The notes beneath the pieces are model-generated. The model had not been told where the DNA came from, did no database searches, and saw only the letters and a program-made list of their open reading frames with translations. A DNA stretch of 37,760 bases, taken from Mucilaginibacter sp. (GTDB lineage Bacteria > Bacteroidota > Bacteroidia > Sphingobacteriales > Sphingobacteriaceae). Where the stretch lies: the NCBI GenBank assembly GCA_025352225.1, contig JANXTT010000030.1, positions 1 through 37,760 on the forward strand, given 5' to 3'. A program made the position numbers and the translations under genes. Shown here piece after piece: positions 25,348 through 33,097 of this stretch (its first letter is position 1; each line of letters starts with the position of its first letter).

Positions 25348-26220
25348 TTAACCCAGCTTTATATATTCCCGTTGGTAGCTTAACGGACTTTTCCCTGTAA
25401 TGAGTTTAAAGTACTTATGAAAGCCTACCAAGTTTTTAAATCCGCATTCAAAACAGATCTGTTTGATGCTTAATTTGTTTTCGATCAATAGCTTGCAGGC
25501 ATCACCCACCCTTAATTCGATCAAAAATTGCGAATACGTTTTGCGTGTGCGCGATTTGAAGTACCTGCAAAACGAGTTTTCGCTAATTCGGGCGATATCG
25601 GCAATTTGTTTTAGTTGTATTTTGTTGCGGAAGTTAGCCAGCGAGTATTCATAAATAGCATTGATTCTTTCGTTTTCCAGATCGTCAAAATCATGTCGGA
25701 AACCTATGGATGATAAAAAAACGAGTTCTGTGCATCCGGCTATAGCCGATAATACTTCCAGTAAAATACCAATACGTGGCATGCCTTCGCTACCTATCAT
25801 TTTTTTAATTAAGGCGGCAACCAGGTGAGCCGTGTTACCCGAAATATATATACCGCGTTTAGCTTTTTCGAGCAGGTTTTTAACGGGCTTACTTTCGGGC
25901 AGATTTAAAAAAGTGTCTCCCCAAAAATTTTCAGCAAAATGAATCACCGCGGCATCAGCACTTAAATGCGTGTCTTGCTGGAAATACATATCGTCGTAGC
26001 GCCAGTAATGGGGCAAATGGGCGCCAACCAGTACAATGTCGCCTTCGGTAAACCGCTTAATGTTATCCCCAATAAATTGCGTGCCGCTACCCTTGCGTAT
26101 ATGGATCAGTTCAACCTCGGGATGGTAATGCCAAAGATTATTGATGTAGGGGTACATATCCTGCCGAACGCTAAAAGAATGCGTGGGTTCGTTGGTAACT
26201 TTAAGGAGTTGGGGCTTCAT
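25348..26220 (-). CDS. AraC-family transcriptional regulator of the sugar locus
   Basis: The 290-residue form from the ATG at 26220 begins MKPQLLKVTNEPTHSF. The longer frame to 26319 adds 33 AT-rich-encoded residues and is less likely. The N-terminal cupin-like sensor domain shows LWHYHPEVELIHIRKGSG and DIVLVGAHLPHYW. The C-terminal double helix-turn-helix includes LKQIADIARISENSFCRYF and the second motif SIKQICFECGFKNLVGFHKYF followed by GKSPLSYQ. It is divergent from fucP, so it probably activates the sugar locus when the sugar is present. Confidence 0.9.
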   Translation of the reverse strand: MKPQLLKVTNEPTHSFSVRQDMYPYINNLWHYHPEVELIHIRKGSGTQFIGDNIKRFTEGDIVLVGAHLPHYWRYDDMYFQQDTHLSADAAVIHFAENFWGDTFLNLPESKPVKNLLEKAKRGIYISGNTAHLVAALIKKMIGSEGMPRIGILLEVLSAIAGCTELVFLSSIGFRHDFDDLENERINAIYEYSLANFRNKIQLKQIADIARISENSFCRYFKSRTRKTYSQFLIELRVGDACKLLIENKLSIKQICFECGFKNLVGFHKYFKLITGKSPLSYQREYIKLG

Positions 26221-26264
26221 TAAACTAAAAATTCTTAATGGATGAATATAATTGTTATTTATAT

Positions 26265-26307
26265 GCCAAAATAGTTTATTATTTATACAATTCAAAAAAG
26301 CCAATAT
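26265..26307. promoter_or_regulatory. Possible AraC-regulator half-sites in the AraC/fucP spacer
   Basis: GCCAAAAT (26265-26272) and GCCAATAT (26300-26307) are direct near-repeats 35 bases apart in the AT-rich divergent spacer. AraC proteins bind such direct repeats, but the match is short and could be chance. Confidence 0.25.
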
Positions 26308-26399
26308 GTAATAAAACATTCTTTCTTTGTATTAACCAATTCTAAATAATTTTTAATGGTCATTTTTAAATATAATATGACTTTAACCTAAATCATCAA

Positions 26400-27680
26400 A
26401 TGGAAAAAAAGAACAGCCAGTTATTTGCGGTGGCACTAGTTACGTCATTGTTTTTTTTGTGGGGGTTTGCACACAATCTGGATCCTATATTGATACCACA
26501 CTTAAAAAAATCTTTTACCCTTACTACGGTTCAAGCCACACTTATTGATTCTGCTGTATTTGCGGCTTACTTTTTAATGGCAATACCCGCTGGGATCATC
26601 ATGAAAAAGTATGGTTATAAAGCGGGTATTATTATCGGCTTATTAATATTTGCTACCGGATCATTTTTGTTTATCCCTGCTGCAAATACACAATTATATT
26701 CTTTCTTTTTAGTGGCCTTGTTTATCATTGCCTGTGGGTTAACTATTCTGGAAACTGCTGCAAATCCATACATGTCGTCTCTGGGCGATGCTAAAACATC
26801 TGTTTTAAGACTAAATTTCGCACAATCATTTAACGGCTTGGCTGCTGCATTGGCACCTGTTATAGGAGCTCGTATCATATTAACAAAAGGTTATACTGAT
26901 AAGGAATTAGGTGCAATGACGGAAGTTGGGCGTAAATTAGCATTAGCTGCTGAGGCTTCCTCTGTAAAGATGCCCTATTTTATTCTTGGGGCTATTTTAG
27001 TATTGATTGCTATTTTGTTTGCCTTTATTAAGCTTCCAAAGATACAAAACACCGAAGAGCATATTGCAGGCAAAAATATTTTTCATGCGTTTAAGCATAA
27101 ACATTTATCATGGGGAGTTGCGGCTCAGTTTTTTTATGTGGGTGCTCAAGTTTGCGTTTTTAGTTTATTTATATTATATGCTACAAAATCTGCAGGTATA
27201 TCTGAAGTTAAAGCGGCAGATTATCTAGGTGTATGCGGAATTGCATTTTTAATAGGACGATTTGTAGGTACTGGGTTAAACGTGGTTTTTAAGCCTCAAA
27301 ATTTATTGGCTATATATGCTGCAATAAACGTATTGTTATGTATAGGGGCTATGTTTGCTACTGGGATAGTTACCGTATATATAGTAATTGGCATATGCTT
27401 CTTTATGTCAATTATGTTCCCAACTATATTTTCTTTGGGTATTAAAAATTTAGGTGGCGATACAGAATTCGGAAGCAGCCTAATTATCATGTCAATAGTG
27501 GGGGGTGCCATATTGCCAAGATTATTTGGTATAGTAAGCGAGTCATTTAACAATATTCAATATGGCTATATAGTTCCCTTAGTTTGCTTTATAGTGATCG
27601 CAATATTTGGTTTGTCTGGTTATAAAGTTGTTAGTAAGGAGGATGTAGAAACAGCTCTGGACCCCGGAAATCTTGGATAA
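26400..27680 (+). CDS. fucP: FucP-type sugar:proton symporter (MFS)
   Basis: This 426-residue, 12-helix major-facilitator protein matches the fucose-permease subfamily: FFLWGFAHNLDPILIPHLKK in the first helix region, MAIPAGIIMKKYGYKAGII in the loop after helix 2, and EFGSSLIIMSIVGGAILPRLFG in the C-terminal half. The asparagine and aspartate in AHNLDP are the polar cluster of this subfamily. It would bring L-fucose (or a related sugar) into the cytoplasm with H+. It starts the plus-strand operon and is noticeably more AT-rich than the genes after it. Specificity for fucose rather than glucose or galactose is supported by the following mutarotase and dehydrogenases. Confidence 0.85.
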   Translation: MEKKNSQLFAVALVTSLFFLWGFAHNLDPILIPHLKKSFTLTTVQATLIDSAVFAAYFLMAIPAGIIMKKYGYKAGIIIGLLIFATGSFLFIPAANTQLYSFFLVALFIIACGLTILETAANPYMSSLGDAKTSVLRLNFAQSFNGLAAALAPVIGARIILTKGYTDKELGAMTEVGRKLALAAEASSVKMPYFILGAILVLIAILFAFIKLPKIQNTEEHIAGKNIFHAFKHKHLSWGVAAQFFYVGAQVCVFSLFILYATKSAGISEVKAADYLGVCGIAFLIGRFVGTGLNVVFKPQNLLAIYAAINVLLCIGAMFATGIVTVYIVIGICFFMSIMFPTIFSLGIKNLGGDTEFGSSLIIMSIVGGAILPRLFGIVSESFNNIQYGYIVPLVCFIVIAIFGLSGYKVVSKEDVETALDPGNLG

Positions 27681-27717
27681 TATGTCACTTTTTTAATATC
27701 ACTAAACAAAACCCAGC

Positions 27718-28053
27718 ATGAATAAATATTGTTTGGCCCTTGACCTGGTAAACGACCCGCAACTGATAGCCGAGTATGAAGACTGGCATAGTGCCGAAAA
27801 GGGCTGGCCCGAAATTAAAGCCAGCATTAAAGATGCCGGAGTAACCAATATGGAAATATACCGCTTTGGCAACCGCTTATTTATGATAATGGAAACAGAT
27901 GAAACCTTTAGTTTTGAGCGTAAAGCAGCCATGGATGCTGCCAACCCCAAAGTACAGGAATGGGAGCAACTGATGTGGAAGTTTCAGGCATCAATACCGG
28001 GTTCAAAACCTGGGGAAAAGTGGGTGTTTATGAATAAAATTTTTCAATTGTAA
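27718..28053 (+). CDS. L-fucose/L-rhamnose mutarotase (RhaM family)
   Basis: This 111-residue ferredoxin-like protein of the RhaM family interconverts the anomers of a 6-deoxy-L-sugar. The family core is visible: CLALDLVNDPQLIAEYEDWHS (His at about 24 and the LD near the start), MEIYRFGNRLFMIMETDE and a tail with W-x-Q-L-M-W. Length is normal. It is 37 bases after fucP and 39 bases before the SDR, so it is in the operon. RhaM-type proteins act on L-rhamnose and, in oxidative-pathway clusters, on L-fucose. The context (FucP permease) favours fucose. Confidence 0.88.
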   Translation: MNKYCLALDLVNDPQLIAEYEDWHSAEKGWPEIKASIKDAGVTNMEIYRFGNRLFMIMETDETFSFERKAAMDAANPKVQEWEQLMWKFQASIPGSKPGEKWVFMNKIFQL

Positions 28054-28092
28054 ATACTTGTCTAAGTAGCAGCTAATAAATAAGAGGTAATA

Positions 28093-28857
28093 ATGTTAAG
28101 TTTAAATGGGAAAACAGCAGTAGTAACGGGCGGCGGAAGCGGAATAGGTAAAGCAGTGGCCCTGGTATTTGCAAAGCAAGGAGCCACAGTACATATTTTG
28201 GATATGAGTTTACCCGGCGGCCAACAAACAGCGAACGAAATTACTGCTGCCGGTGGTATTGCTTATGCGCATGCCTGCGATGTAAGCGATCAGCAACAGG
28301 TAAACGCAATATTTGATGCCATAAAAACAGTTAATCTGCTGGTAAACAATGCAGGCATAGCACATGTTGGCAAAGCCGATACCACAACCGAAGAAGATTT
28401 TACCAGGGTATTTAATATTAACGTTAAAGGGGTTTACAATTGCTTGCATGCCGCAATTCCGCTGATGAAGGCGAATGGTGGTGGGGCTATCCTTAATTTA
28501 TCATCAATTGGCGCGGTGGTTGGTATTGCAGATAGGTTTGCCTATTCTATGAGCAAGGGCGCGGTACATGGCATGACATTGTCTACCGCGCGTGATTATA
28601 TGGCCGATGGCATCCGGTGTAATTCTGTATCCCCGGCAAGGGTGCATACCCCATTTGTTGACGGCTTTATAGCTAAGAACTATCCCGGCAAGGAAGATGA
28701 GATGTTTGAAAAACTATCCAAATCGCAACCGATAGGCCGTATGGGTACACCCGAAGAAGTTGCTAACCTGATATTATACCTATGCGCCGACGAAGCATCG
28801 TTTATAACAGGTTGCGATTACCATATTGATGGCGGTTTTATTAAGCTGAATAATTAA
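28093..28857 (+). CDS. SDR dehydrogenase, probably 2-keto-3-deoxy-L-fuconate dehydrogenase
   Basis: This 254-residue classical SDR has the NAD loop TGGGSGIG (12-19), LLVNNAGIAH, the Ser of LSSIGAVVG and an intact Y-S-M-S-K catalytic motif (FAYSMSKGAVHG). The C-terminal stretch NSVSPARVHTPFVDGF and LSKSQPIGRMGTPEEVAN resembles the 2-keto-3-deoxy-L-fuconate dehydrogenases of the Xanthomonas pathway. It would oxidise the C4 hydroxyl with NAD+ to give 2,4-diketo-3-deoxy-L-fuconate. Assignment to this step rather than fucose oxidation is inferred from that resemblance and from the FAH hydrolase that follows. Confidence 0.75.
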   Translation: MLSLNGKTAVVTGGGSGIGKAVALVFAKQGATVHILDMSLPGGQQTANEITAAGGIAYAHACDVSDQQQVNAIFDAIKTVNLLVNNAGIAHVGKADTTTEEDFTRVFNINVKGVYNCLHAAIPLMKANGGGAILNLSSIGAVVGIADRFAYSMSKGAVHGMTLSTARDYMADGIRCNSVSPARVHTPFVDGFIAKNYPGKEDEMFEKLSKSQPIGRMGTPEEVANLILYLCADEASFITGCDYHIDGGFIKLNN

Positions 28858-28947
28858 ACAGGCTTATCCGCCCGTTGGCCACCTTTTTTCTAAAAGGAGA
28901 AATATTGGATGGGTTAAGCGTGAAATAAGTTAAAAATACATTAAAAA

Positions 28948-28980
28948 AGTCCTCCCTTAGGGCGAGGATTAGGAGGGGCT
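28948..28980 (+). repeat. CCTCC/GGAGG element carrying a strong Shine-Dalgarno
   Basis: CCTCC (28951-28955) can pair with GGAGG (28972-28976), extended by AG/CT. It ends directly at the ATG of the FAH gene and supplies AGGAGG four bases before the start, which is rare in this window. The hairpin could mask the ribosome site. The string looks like a dispersed Sphingobacteriaceae repeat (recalled, not searched) and is related to the one at 12167. Confidence 0.5.
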
Positions 28981-29838
28981 ATGAAACTAATACGATACGG
29001 AGAAATTAACAACGAAAAAACTGGCGTTGTATTGAATGATAAATATTTTGATACATCTGCCTTTGGCGAAGACTATAACGAACGGTTTTTTGAGACCAAT
29101 GGGTTGAATCGTTTAGAAAATTTTGTAAATCAAAATACATCATTGCTAAAGCCTGTACCCGAGGGCGCGCGTTTAGGCAGCCCGGTTGCAAGGCCATCAA
29201 AAATTGTTTGCATAGGCTTAAACTACGCTGATCACGCTAAAGAAACGGGTGCTGCTTTACCGCCTGAGCCTGTAGTGTTTATGAAAAGCACTTCGGCATT
29301 GGCCGGCCCGTTTGATGATATTGTTATCCCCAAAGGATCGGTTAAAACTGATTGGGAGGTTGAACTTGCGGTTGTGATCAGCAAAAAAGCATCATATGTA
29401 GACGAAGCGGATGCCCACAACTACATAGCGGGCTATGTTTTGCATAACGACGTATCAGAACGGGCTTTTCAGTTAGAGCGCAACGGCACCTGGGACAAAG
29501 GTAAAGGTTGCGATACTTTTGCGCCAATTGGCCCTTTTATGGCTACAGCAGATGAAATAAGCGATGTAGATAATTTGCGCCTTTGGTTAACCGTGAATGG
29601 TAAAACCATGCAGAATGGCAATACCAGCAACCTGATCTTTAAAATACCATTTCTGATCTCGTACCTTAGTCAATTTATGACGCTCCTTCCCGGTGATGTA
29701 ATATCTACTGGTACACCGGCGGGTGTTGGGCTGGGTTTTAACCCGCCTGTTTATTTAAAAGCCGGAGATGTAGTGGGGTTAGGTATAGATGGTTTAGGCA
29801 CATCAAAACAAACATTAAAAGCGTATGCCCCGCATTGA
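28981..29838 (+). CDS. FAH-family hydrolase, probably 2,4-diketo-3-deoxy-L-fuconate hydrolase
   Basis: This 285-residue fumarylacetoacetate-hydrolase-family protein would cleave the diketo acid to pyruvate and L-lactate. The core has KIVCIGLNYADHAKETG and PVVFMKSTSAL. Acidic metal ligands lie in SVKTDWEVELAVVI and in the HNDVSERAFQLER region, followed by KGCDTFAPIGPFM. The oxyanion/substrate loop is VISTGTPAGVGLG. Length and N-terminal half agree with the family members in fucose and rhamnose oxidative clusters. It is preceded by an unusual Shine-Dalgarno element and overlaps the next gene by 14 bases, which implies translational coupling with the lactonase. Confidence 0.85.
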   Translation: MKLIRYGEINNEKTGVVLNDKYFDTSAFGEDYNERFFETNGLNRLENFVNQNTSLLKPVPEGARLGSPVARPSKIVCIGLNYADHAKETGAALPPEPVVFMKSTSALAGPFDDIVIPKGSVKTDWEVELAVVISKKASYVDEADAHNYIAGYVLHNDVSERAFQLERNGTWDKGKGCDTFAPIGPFMATADEISDVDNLRLWLTVNGKTMQNGNTSNLIFKIPFLISYLSQFMTLLPGDVISTGTPAGVGLGFNPPVYLKAGDVVGLGIDGLGTSKQTLKAYAPH

Positions 29839-30658
29839 TTCGCACCAGCATTTTTGGGTATTTGACCCGGTTAGAGATAGCTGGATAAACGATGAGATGG
29901 CTGTTATACAGCGTGATTTTTTGCCTGCCGATCTTTATCCTGTATTAACAGAAAACAGCATTGACGGTTGTATCGCCGTTCAGGCCGACCAGTCTGAAAC
30001 GCAGAATGATTTTTTGTTAGGGCTTGCTCTGGGCCATAGTTTTATTAAAGGGATAGTAGGCTGGGTTGACCTACGCGCTAAAAACATTGAAGAACGGCTG
30101 GAATATTATGCACAGTTTGAGCTAATGAAAGGCTTTAGGCATGTACTGCAAGGAGAGGCAGACAGGGCATTGATGCTGAAGCCAGCCTTTAAATACGGGA
30201 TAAATAAGCTTCACCATTATGGTTTTACGTATGATGTTTTGATTTTTCCGGATCAGTTGCAATATGTTACGGAGTTGGTAAAGGCTTTCCCCAACCAAAA
30301 ATTTGTGCTCGACCATATTGCCAAGCCTAACATTAAAGAACAGCATATTGACTATTGGGCCAAGGCAATTCGCGAAGTAGCGCAGCACGATAATTTATAT
30401 TGCAAGGTATCAGGCATGGTTACAGAGGCAGATTGGGCGCATTGGAAAGCTGAAGATTTTAGCCCATATCTGGATGTTGTGTTTGAAGCATTTGGTACTA
30501 GCAAAGTAATGTTTGGGTCCGACTGGCCCGTATGCCAGGTTGCTGCTGATTATGGCAAGATGAAAGAGATAGTTGACGGATATACTTCTAAACTATCAGC
30601 CTATGAGCAATCACTTTTTTGGGGAAACAACGCAATAGATTTTTATAACATACTTTAA
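29825..30658 (+). CDS. COG3618 amidohydrolase, probably L-fuconolactonase
   Basis: This 277-residue TIM-barrel amidohydrolase has the metal-binding start IDSHQHFWVF (residues 4-13), the strand LDHIAKPNI, the KVSGMVTEADW region and the last metal ligand in VMFGSDWPVCQV. These are hallmarks of the COG3618 lactonases that open L-fucono-, L-rhamnono- or D-galactono-lactones. In this locus it would hydrolyse L-fucono-lactone to L-fuconate. Its start overlaps the FAH gene by 14 bases and it ends 11 bases before the next SDR gene, a tight operon. The exact lactone ring form is not determined by sequence. Confidence 0.85.
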   Translation: MPRIDSHQHFWVFDPVRDSWINDEMAVIQRDFLPADLYPVLTENSIDGCIAVQADQSETQNDFLLGLALGHSFIKGIVGWVDLRAKNIEERLEYYAQFELMKGFRHVLQGEADRALMLKPAFKYGINKLHHYGFTYDVLIFPDQLQYVTELVKAFPNQKFVLDHIAKPNIKEQHIDYWAKAIREVAQHDNLYCKVSGMVTEADWAHWKAEDFSPYLDVVFEAFGTSKVMFGSDWPVCQVAADYGKMKEIVDGYTSKLSAYEQSLFWGNNAIDFYNIL

Positions 30659-30669
30659 GTTTTAAGATA

Positions 30670-31458
30670 ATGAATTTACAACTGAATAATAAGGTTATTA
30701 TAGTAACAGGTGGTGCTAAAGGCATAGGCGAGGGTATTTGTAAAGTACTTGCGGCTGAGGGTGCCATCCCGGTTATTGTGGGGCGCAAAGCCGAAGATAA
30801 CTTGAAGGTAGTAGCAGCCATTGAAGCCGCCGGCGGCCGGGCTTTCCAGGTAGCGGCAGAGCTATCAGAACCTGCCGAATGCAAAAAAGCGGTAGATGCG
30901 GTTGTTGCTGAGTATGGCCGGATAGATGGCCTGGTTAATAACGCGGGGGTTAACGATGGTGTAGGCCTCGAAAACGGCAACTATGAGGCATTTATGGCAT
31001 CGTTGCATAAAAATGTGGTGCATTATTATTTAATGGCGCACCATGCTTTACCCGAGCTTAAAAAATCAAAAGGGTCTATCTTAAATATCACATCTAAAAC
31101 CGCGGAAACCGGGCAAGGAAACACCTCGGCTTACGCTGCCGCCAATGGTGGCCGTAACGCTTTAACGCGCGAGTGGGCGGTAGAGCTTTTAAAATATGGG
31201 ATCCGCGTGAATGCCATTGTGGTGGCCGAGTGCTGGACACCGGCTTATGATACCTGGATAAATGGATTAGATAACCCGCAGGAAAAGCTAAATTCAATCA
31301 CGTCTAAAATACCACTGGAAAACCGCATGACCACCGCCGAAGAAATCGCGAATGCGACGGCCTTCCTTTTATCCGCACGGTCTAGCCATACCACCGGGCA
31401 GATTATCCATGTTGATGGCGGTTATGTACACTTAGACAGGGCATTAGCTAACGCTTAA
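30670..31458 (+). CDS. SDR protein of L-fucose-dehydrogenase type with Asn replacing the catalytic Lys
   Basis: This 262-residue SDR has TGGAKGIG (13-20), NNAGVNDG, Asn115, Ser142 and Tyr155 in place, 13 residues apart as usual. The YxxxK motif, however, reads Y155-A-A-A-N159 (codon AAT at 31144), so the catalytic lysine is missing. The tail NAIVVAECWTPAYDTWINGL and SSHTTGQIIHVDGGYVHLDR match the bacterial L-fucose dehydrogenase group as I recall it, which oxidises L-fucose at C1 to the lactone. If the lysine loss is real the enzyme may be impaired, may use another residue or may have another role. It sits 11 bases after the lactonase. Confidence 0.8.
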   Translation: MNLQLNNKVIIVTGGAKGIGEGICKVLAAEGAIPVIVGRKAEDNLKVVAAIEAAGGRAFQVAAELSEPAECKKAVDAVVAEYGRIDGLVNNAGVNDGVGLENGNYEAFMASLHKNVVHYYLMAHHALPELKKSKGSILNITSKTAETGQGNTSAYAAANGGRNALTREWAVELLKYGIRVNAIVVAECWTPAYDTWINGLDNPQEKLNSITSKIPLENRMTTAEEIANATAFLLSARSSHTTGQIIHVDGGYVHLDRALANA

Positions 31459-31472
31459 TTATAAATAACCAC

Positions 31473-32486
31473 ATGAGAACATTAGTATGCACCACACCCG
31501 GGCAATTTGATTATAGTGAACGCGAAAAGCCGGTACTAACTCCCGGGCATGCTATCATCAAAATAAACCGGATAGGCATTTGCGGAACAGATTTGCACGC
31601 GTTTGAAGGTACGCAACCATTTTTTGAATATCCAAGAGTATTGGGCCATGAGTTAGGTGGCGAATTAATTGAGTTTGACGATGCCCCTGGGTTTACTATT
31701 GGCGAAGCGGTTACGTTTATACCCTACTTTAATTGTGGTAAATGTATTGCCTGCCGCTCTGATAAGCCTAATTGCTGTGCCAACCTCAAGGTATTTGGTG
31801 TGCATATAGATGGTGGCATGGCCGAGTATGTTTCGGTGCCATCGTACGCGTTAATACATGGCGAAGGATTGAGTGCCGATGAATTGGCACTGGTTGAGCC
31901 ACTTGCTATTGGCGCGCATGGCGTGCGCCGTGCCAATGTACAGCCCGGCGAGTTTGTACTTGTTGTAGGCGCGGGGCCTATTGGCTTAGGCATTATGGAG
32001 TTTGCGCGCATTGCGGGTGCCCAGGTTATTGCCATGGATATTAACCAGAGCCGACTTAACTTTTGTAAAAGTAAACTAAGGGTACACCATACCATAAACG
32101 CCGCTACTGAAAACGTGAACGATGCGTTAAAAGCCATTACCAATAGTGATTATCCTACCGTTGTTATTGATGCTACCGGCAGTTTAAAAGCCATCACAAA
32201 TGCTTTTCAATATATGGCTCATGGAGCCAGGTACGTGCTTGTGGGCTTGCAAAAAGGCGAGCTAGTATTTAGTCACCCAGAGTTTCATAAACGCGAGGCT
32301 ACCTTAATGAGCAGTCGCAACGCCACCCGTGCAGATTTTGAACACGTTATAGATTCTATGAAAAAAGGATTGGTTGACCCTACCAACTACATAACCCATC
32401 GTGTAAAATTTGGGGATGTAAAGGCTGATTTTGCCAGTTGGCTTGATCCTGCTAATGGCGTTATTAAGGCGATGGTGTCTTTGTAA
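31473..32486 (+). CDS. Zinc-dependent medium-chain dehydrogenase of the sugar locus
   Basis: This 337-residue MDR protein has catalytic zinc ligands C37 (GICGTD), H59 and E60 (VLGHELGG). The structural zinc set is C88, C91, C94 and C102 (NCGKCIACRSDKPNCC). The NAD loop is VVGAGPIGLG in the second half. Relatives include sorbitol, L-threonine and L-galactonate dehydrogenases, so it probably oxidises a sugar or sugar acid. It is 14 bases after the SDR and ends the operon. It may be the true L-fucose dehydrogenase if the SDR at 30670 is weakened, or may act on a related sugar; sequence alone cannot decide. Confidence 0.85.
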   Translation: MRTLVCTTPGQFDYSEREKPVLTPGHAIIKINRIGICGTDLHAFEGTQPFFEYPRVLGHELGGELIEFDDAPGFTIGEAVTFIPYFNCGKCIACRSDKPNCCANLKVFGVHIDGGMAEYVSVPSYALIHGEGLSADELALVEPLAIGAHGVRRANVQPGEFVLVVGAGPIGLGIMEFARIAGAQVIAMDINQSRLNFCKSKLRVHHTINAATENVNDALKAITNSDYPTVVIDATGSLKAITNAFQYMAHGARYVLVGLQKGELVFSHPEFHKREATLMSSRNATRADFEHVIDSMKKGLVDPTNYITHRVKFGDVKADFASWLDPANGVIKAMVSL

Positions 32487-32551
32487 GCAGGGATGATGTT
32501 TGTAATTTTATAGCAGGTATCAAGTATTTTTTTCAAAGCCGTGCTATGATG

Positions 32552-32956
32552 TCATAAATTTTTATGCTTGTTCATCAATAATAATGATACCAGAAGCGAA
32601 AATAATAAGCCCAACAACAATGCACCAAATATTTGGCCCGAAAAATCGGTGATTGTACCGGCTGCAACATAATCAATATATAAAATCGCGAAGAATACAG
32701 CAATCACTCCGCCAACAATTAAAATTTTAAAACTTTCCATCAATGCTTCCAAAAAACTAATTTGCCCCGCCAGGTCTTTCTCCCGATAGTTACGTACGCC
32801 AAAGTATAACCCTAGTAAGGGTATAAAACCAGATGTTAATTCTATAGGGTTAAACTCATGCGATGGTTTGGTGCTAACGCCTATCATATGCATGATAAAT
32901 ATCCACAAACCGCTGAGCACCCCTATTATTGCTCCCGAATTAAATGCATTTTTCAT
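32552..32956 (-). CDS. DUF4199-type small membrane protein
   Basis: This 134-residue protein has three to four hydrophobic helices (about 8-27, 43-56, 75-95, 103-128) and a charged connector YFGVRNYREKDLAG that matches DUF4199 proteins common in Bacteroidota. The family has no known function. It is convergent with the dehydrogenase gene; the 65-base spacer shows a weak ATAGCA/TGCTAT stem but no clear terminator. It is divergent from mfd. Confidence 0.8.
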   Translation of the reverse strand: MKNAFNSGAIIGVLSGLWIFIMHMIGVSTKPSHEFNPIELTSGFIPLLGLYFGVRNYREKDLAGQISFLEALMESFKILIVGGVIAVFFAILYIDYVAAGTITDFSGQIFGALLLGLLFSLLVSLLLMNKHKNL

Positions 32957-33082
32957 GATTTTAAAGCTTGATTTAAATTGGTATTTAATTACAAGTAAAA
33001 GCAGATATGTTTAAGTTTGTTTTATTAACGGCGCATTTTTCAGTAAAAAACTTTAGCAGGCCTTTTAACAGCCCCTTTTTGT

Positions 33083-33090
33083 TATATTTG
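33083..33090 (+). promoter_or_regulatory. -7 box (TATATTTG) of mfd
   Basis: This exact TAnnTTTG match ends seven bases before the TTG start of mfd, so the transcript probably begins at or a few bases before the start codon. Confidence 0.55.
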
Positions 33091-33097
33091 CACTGTT

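Noticed and set aside
26221..26319. Upstream extension of the AraC gene to 26319
   Set aside because: The extra 33 residues are encoded by AT-rich spacer sequence and are not part of the AraC fold; the ATG at 26220 fits the family.
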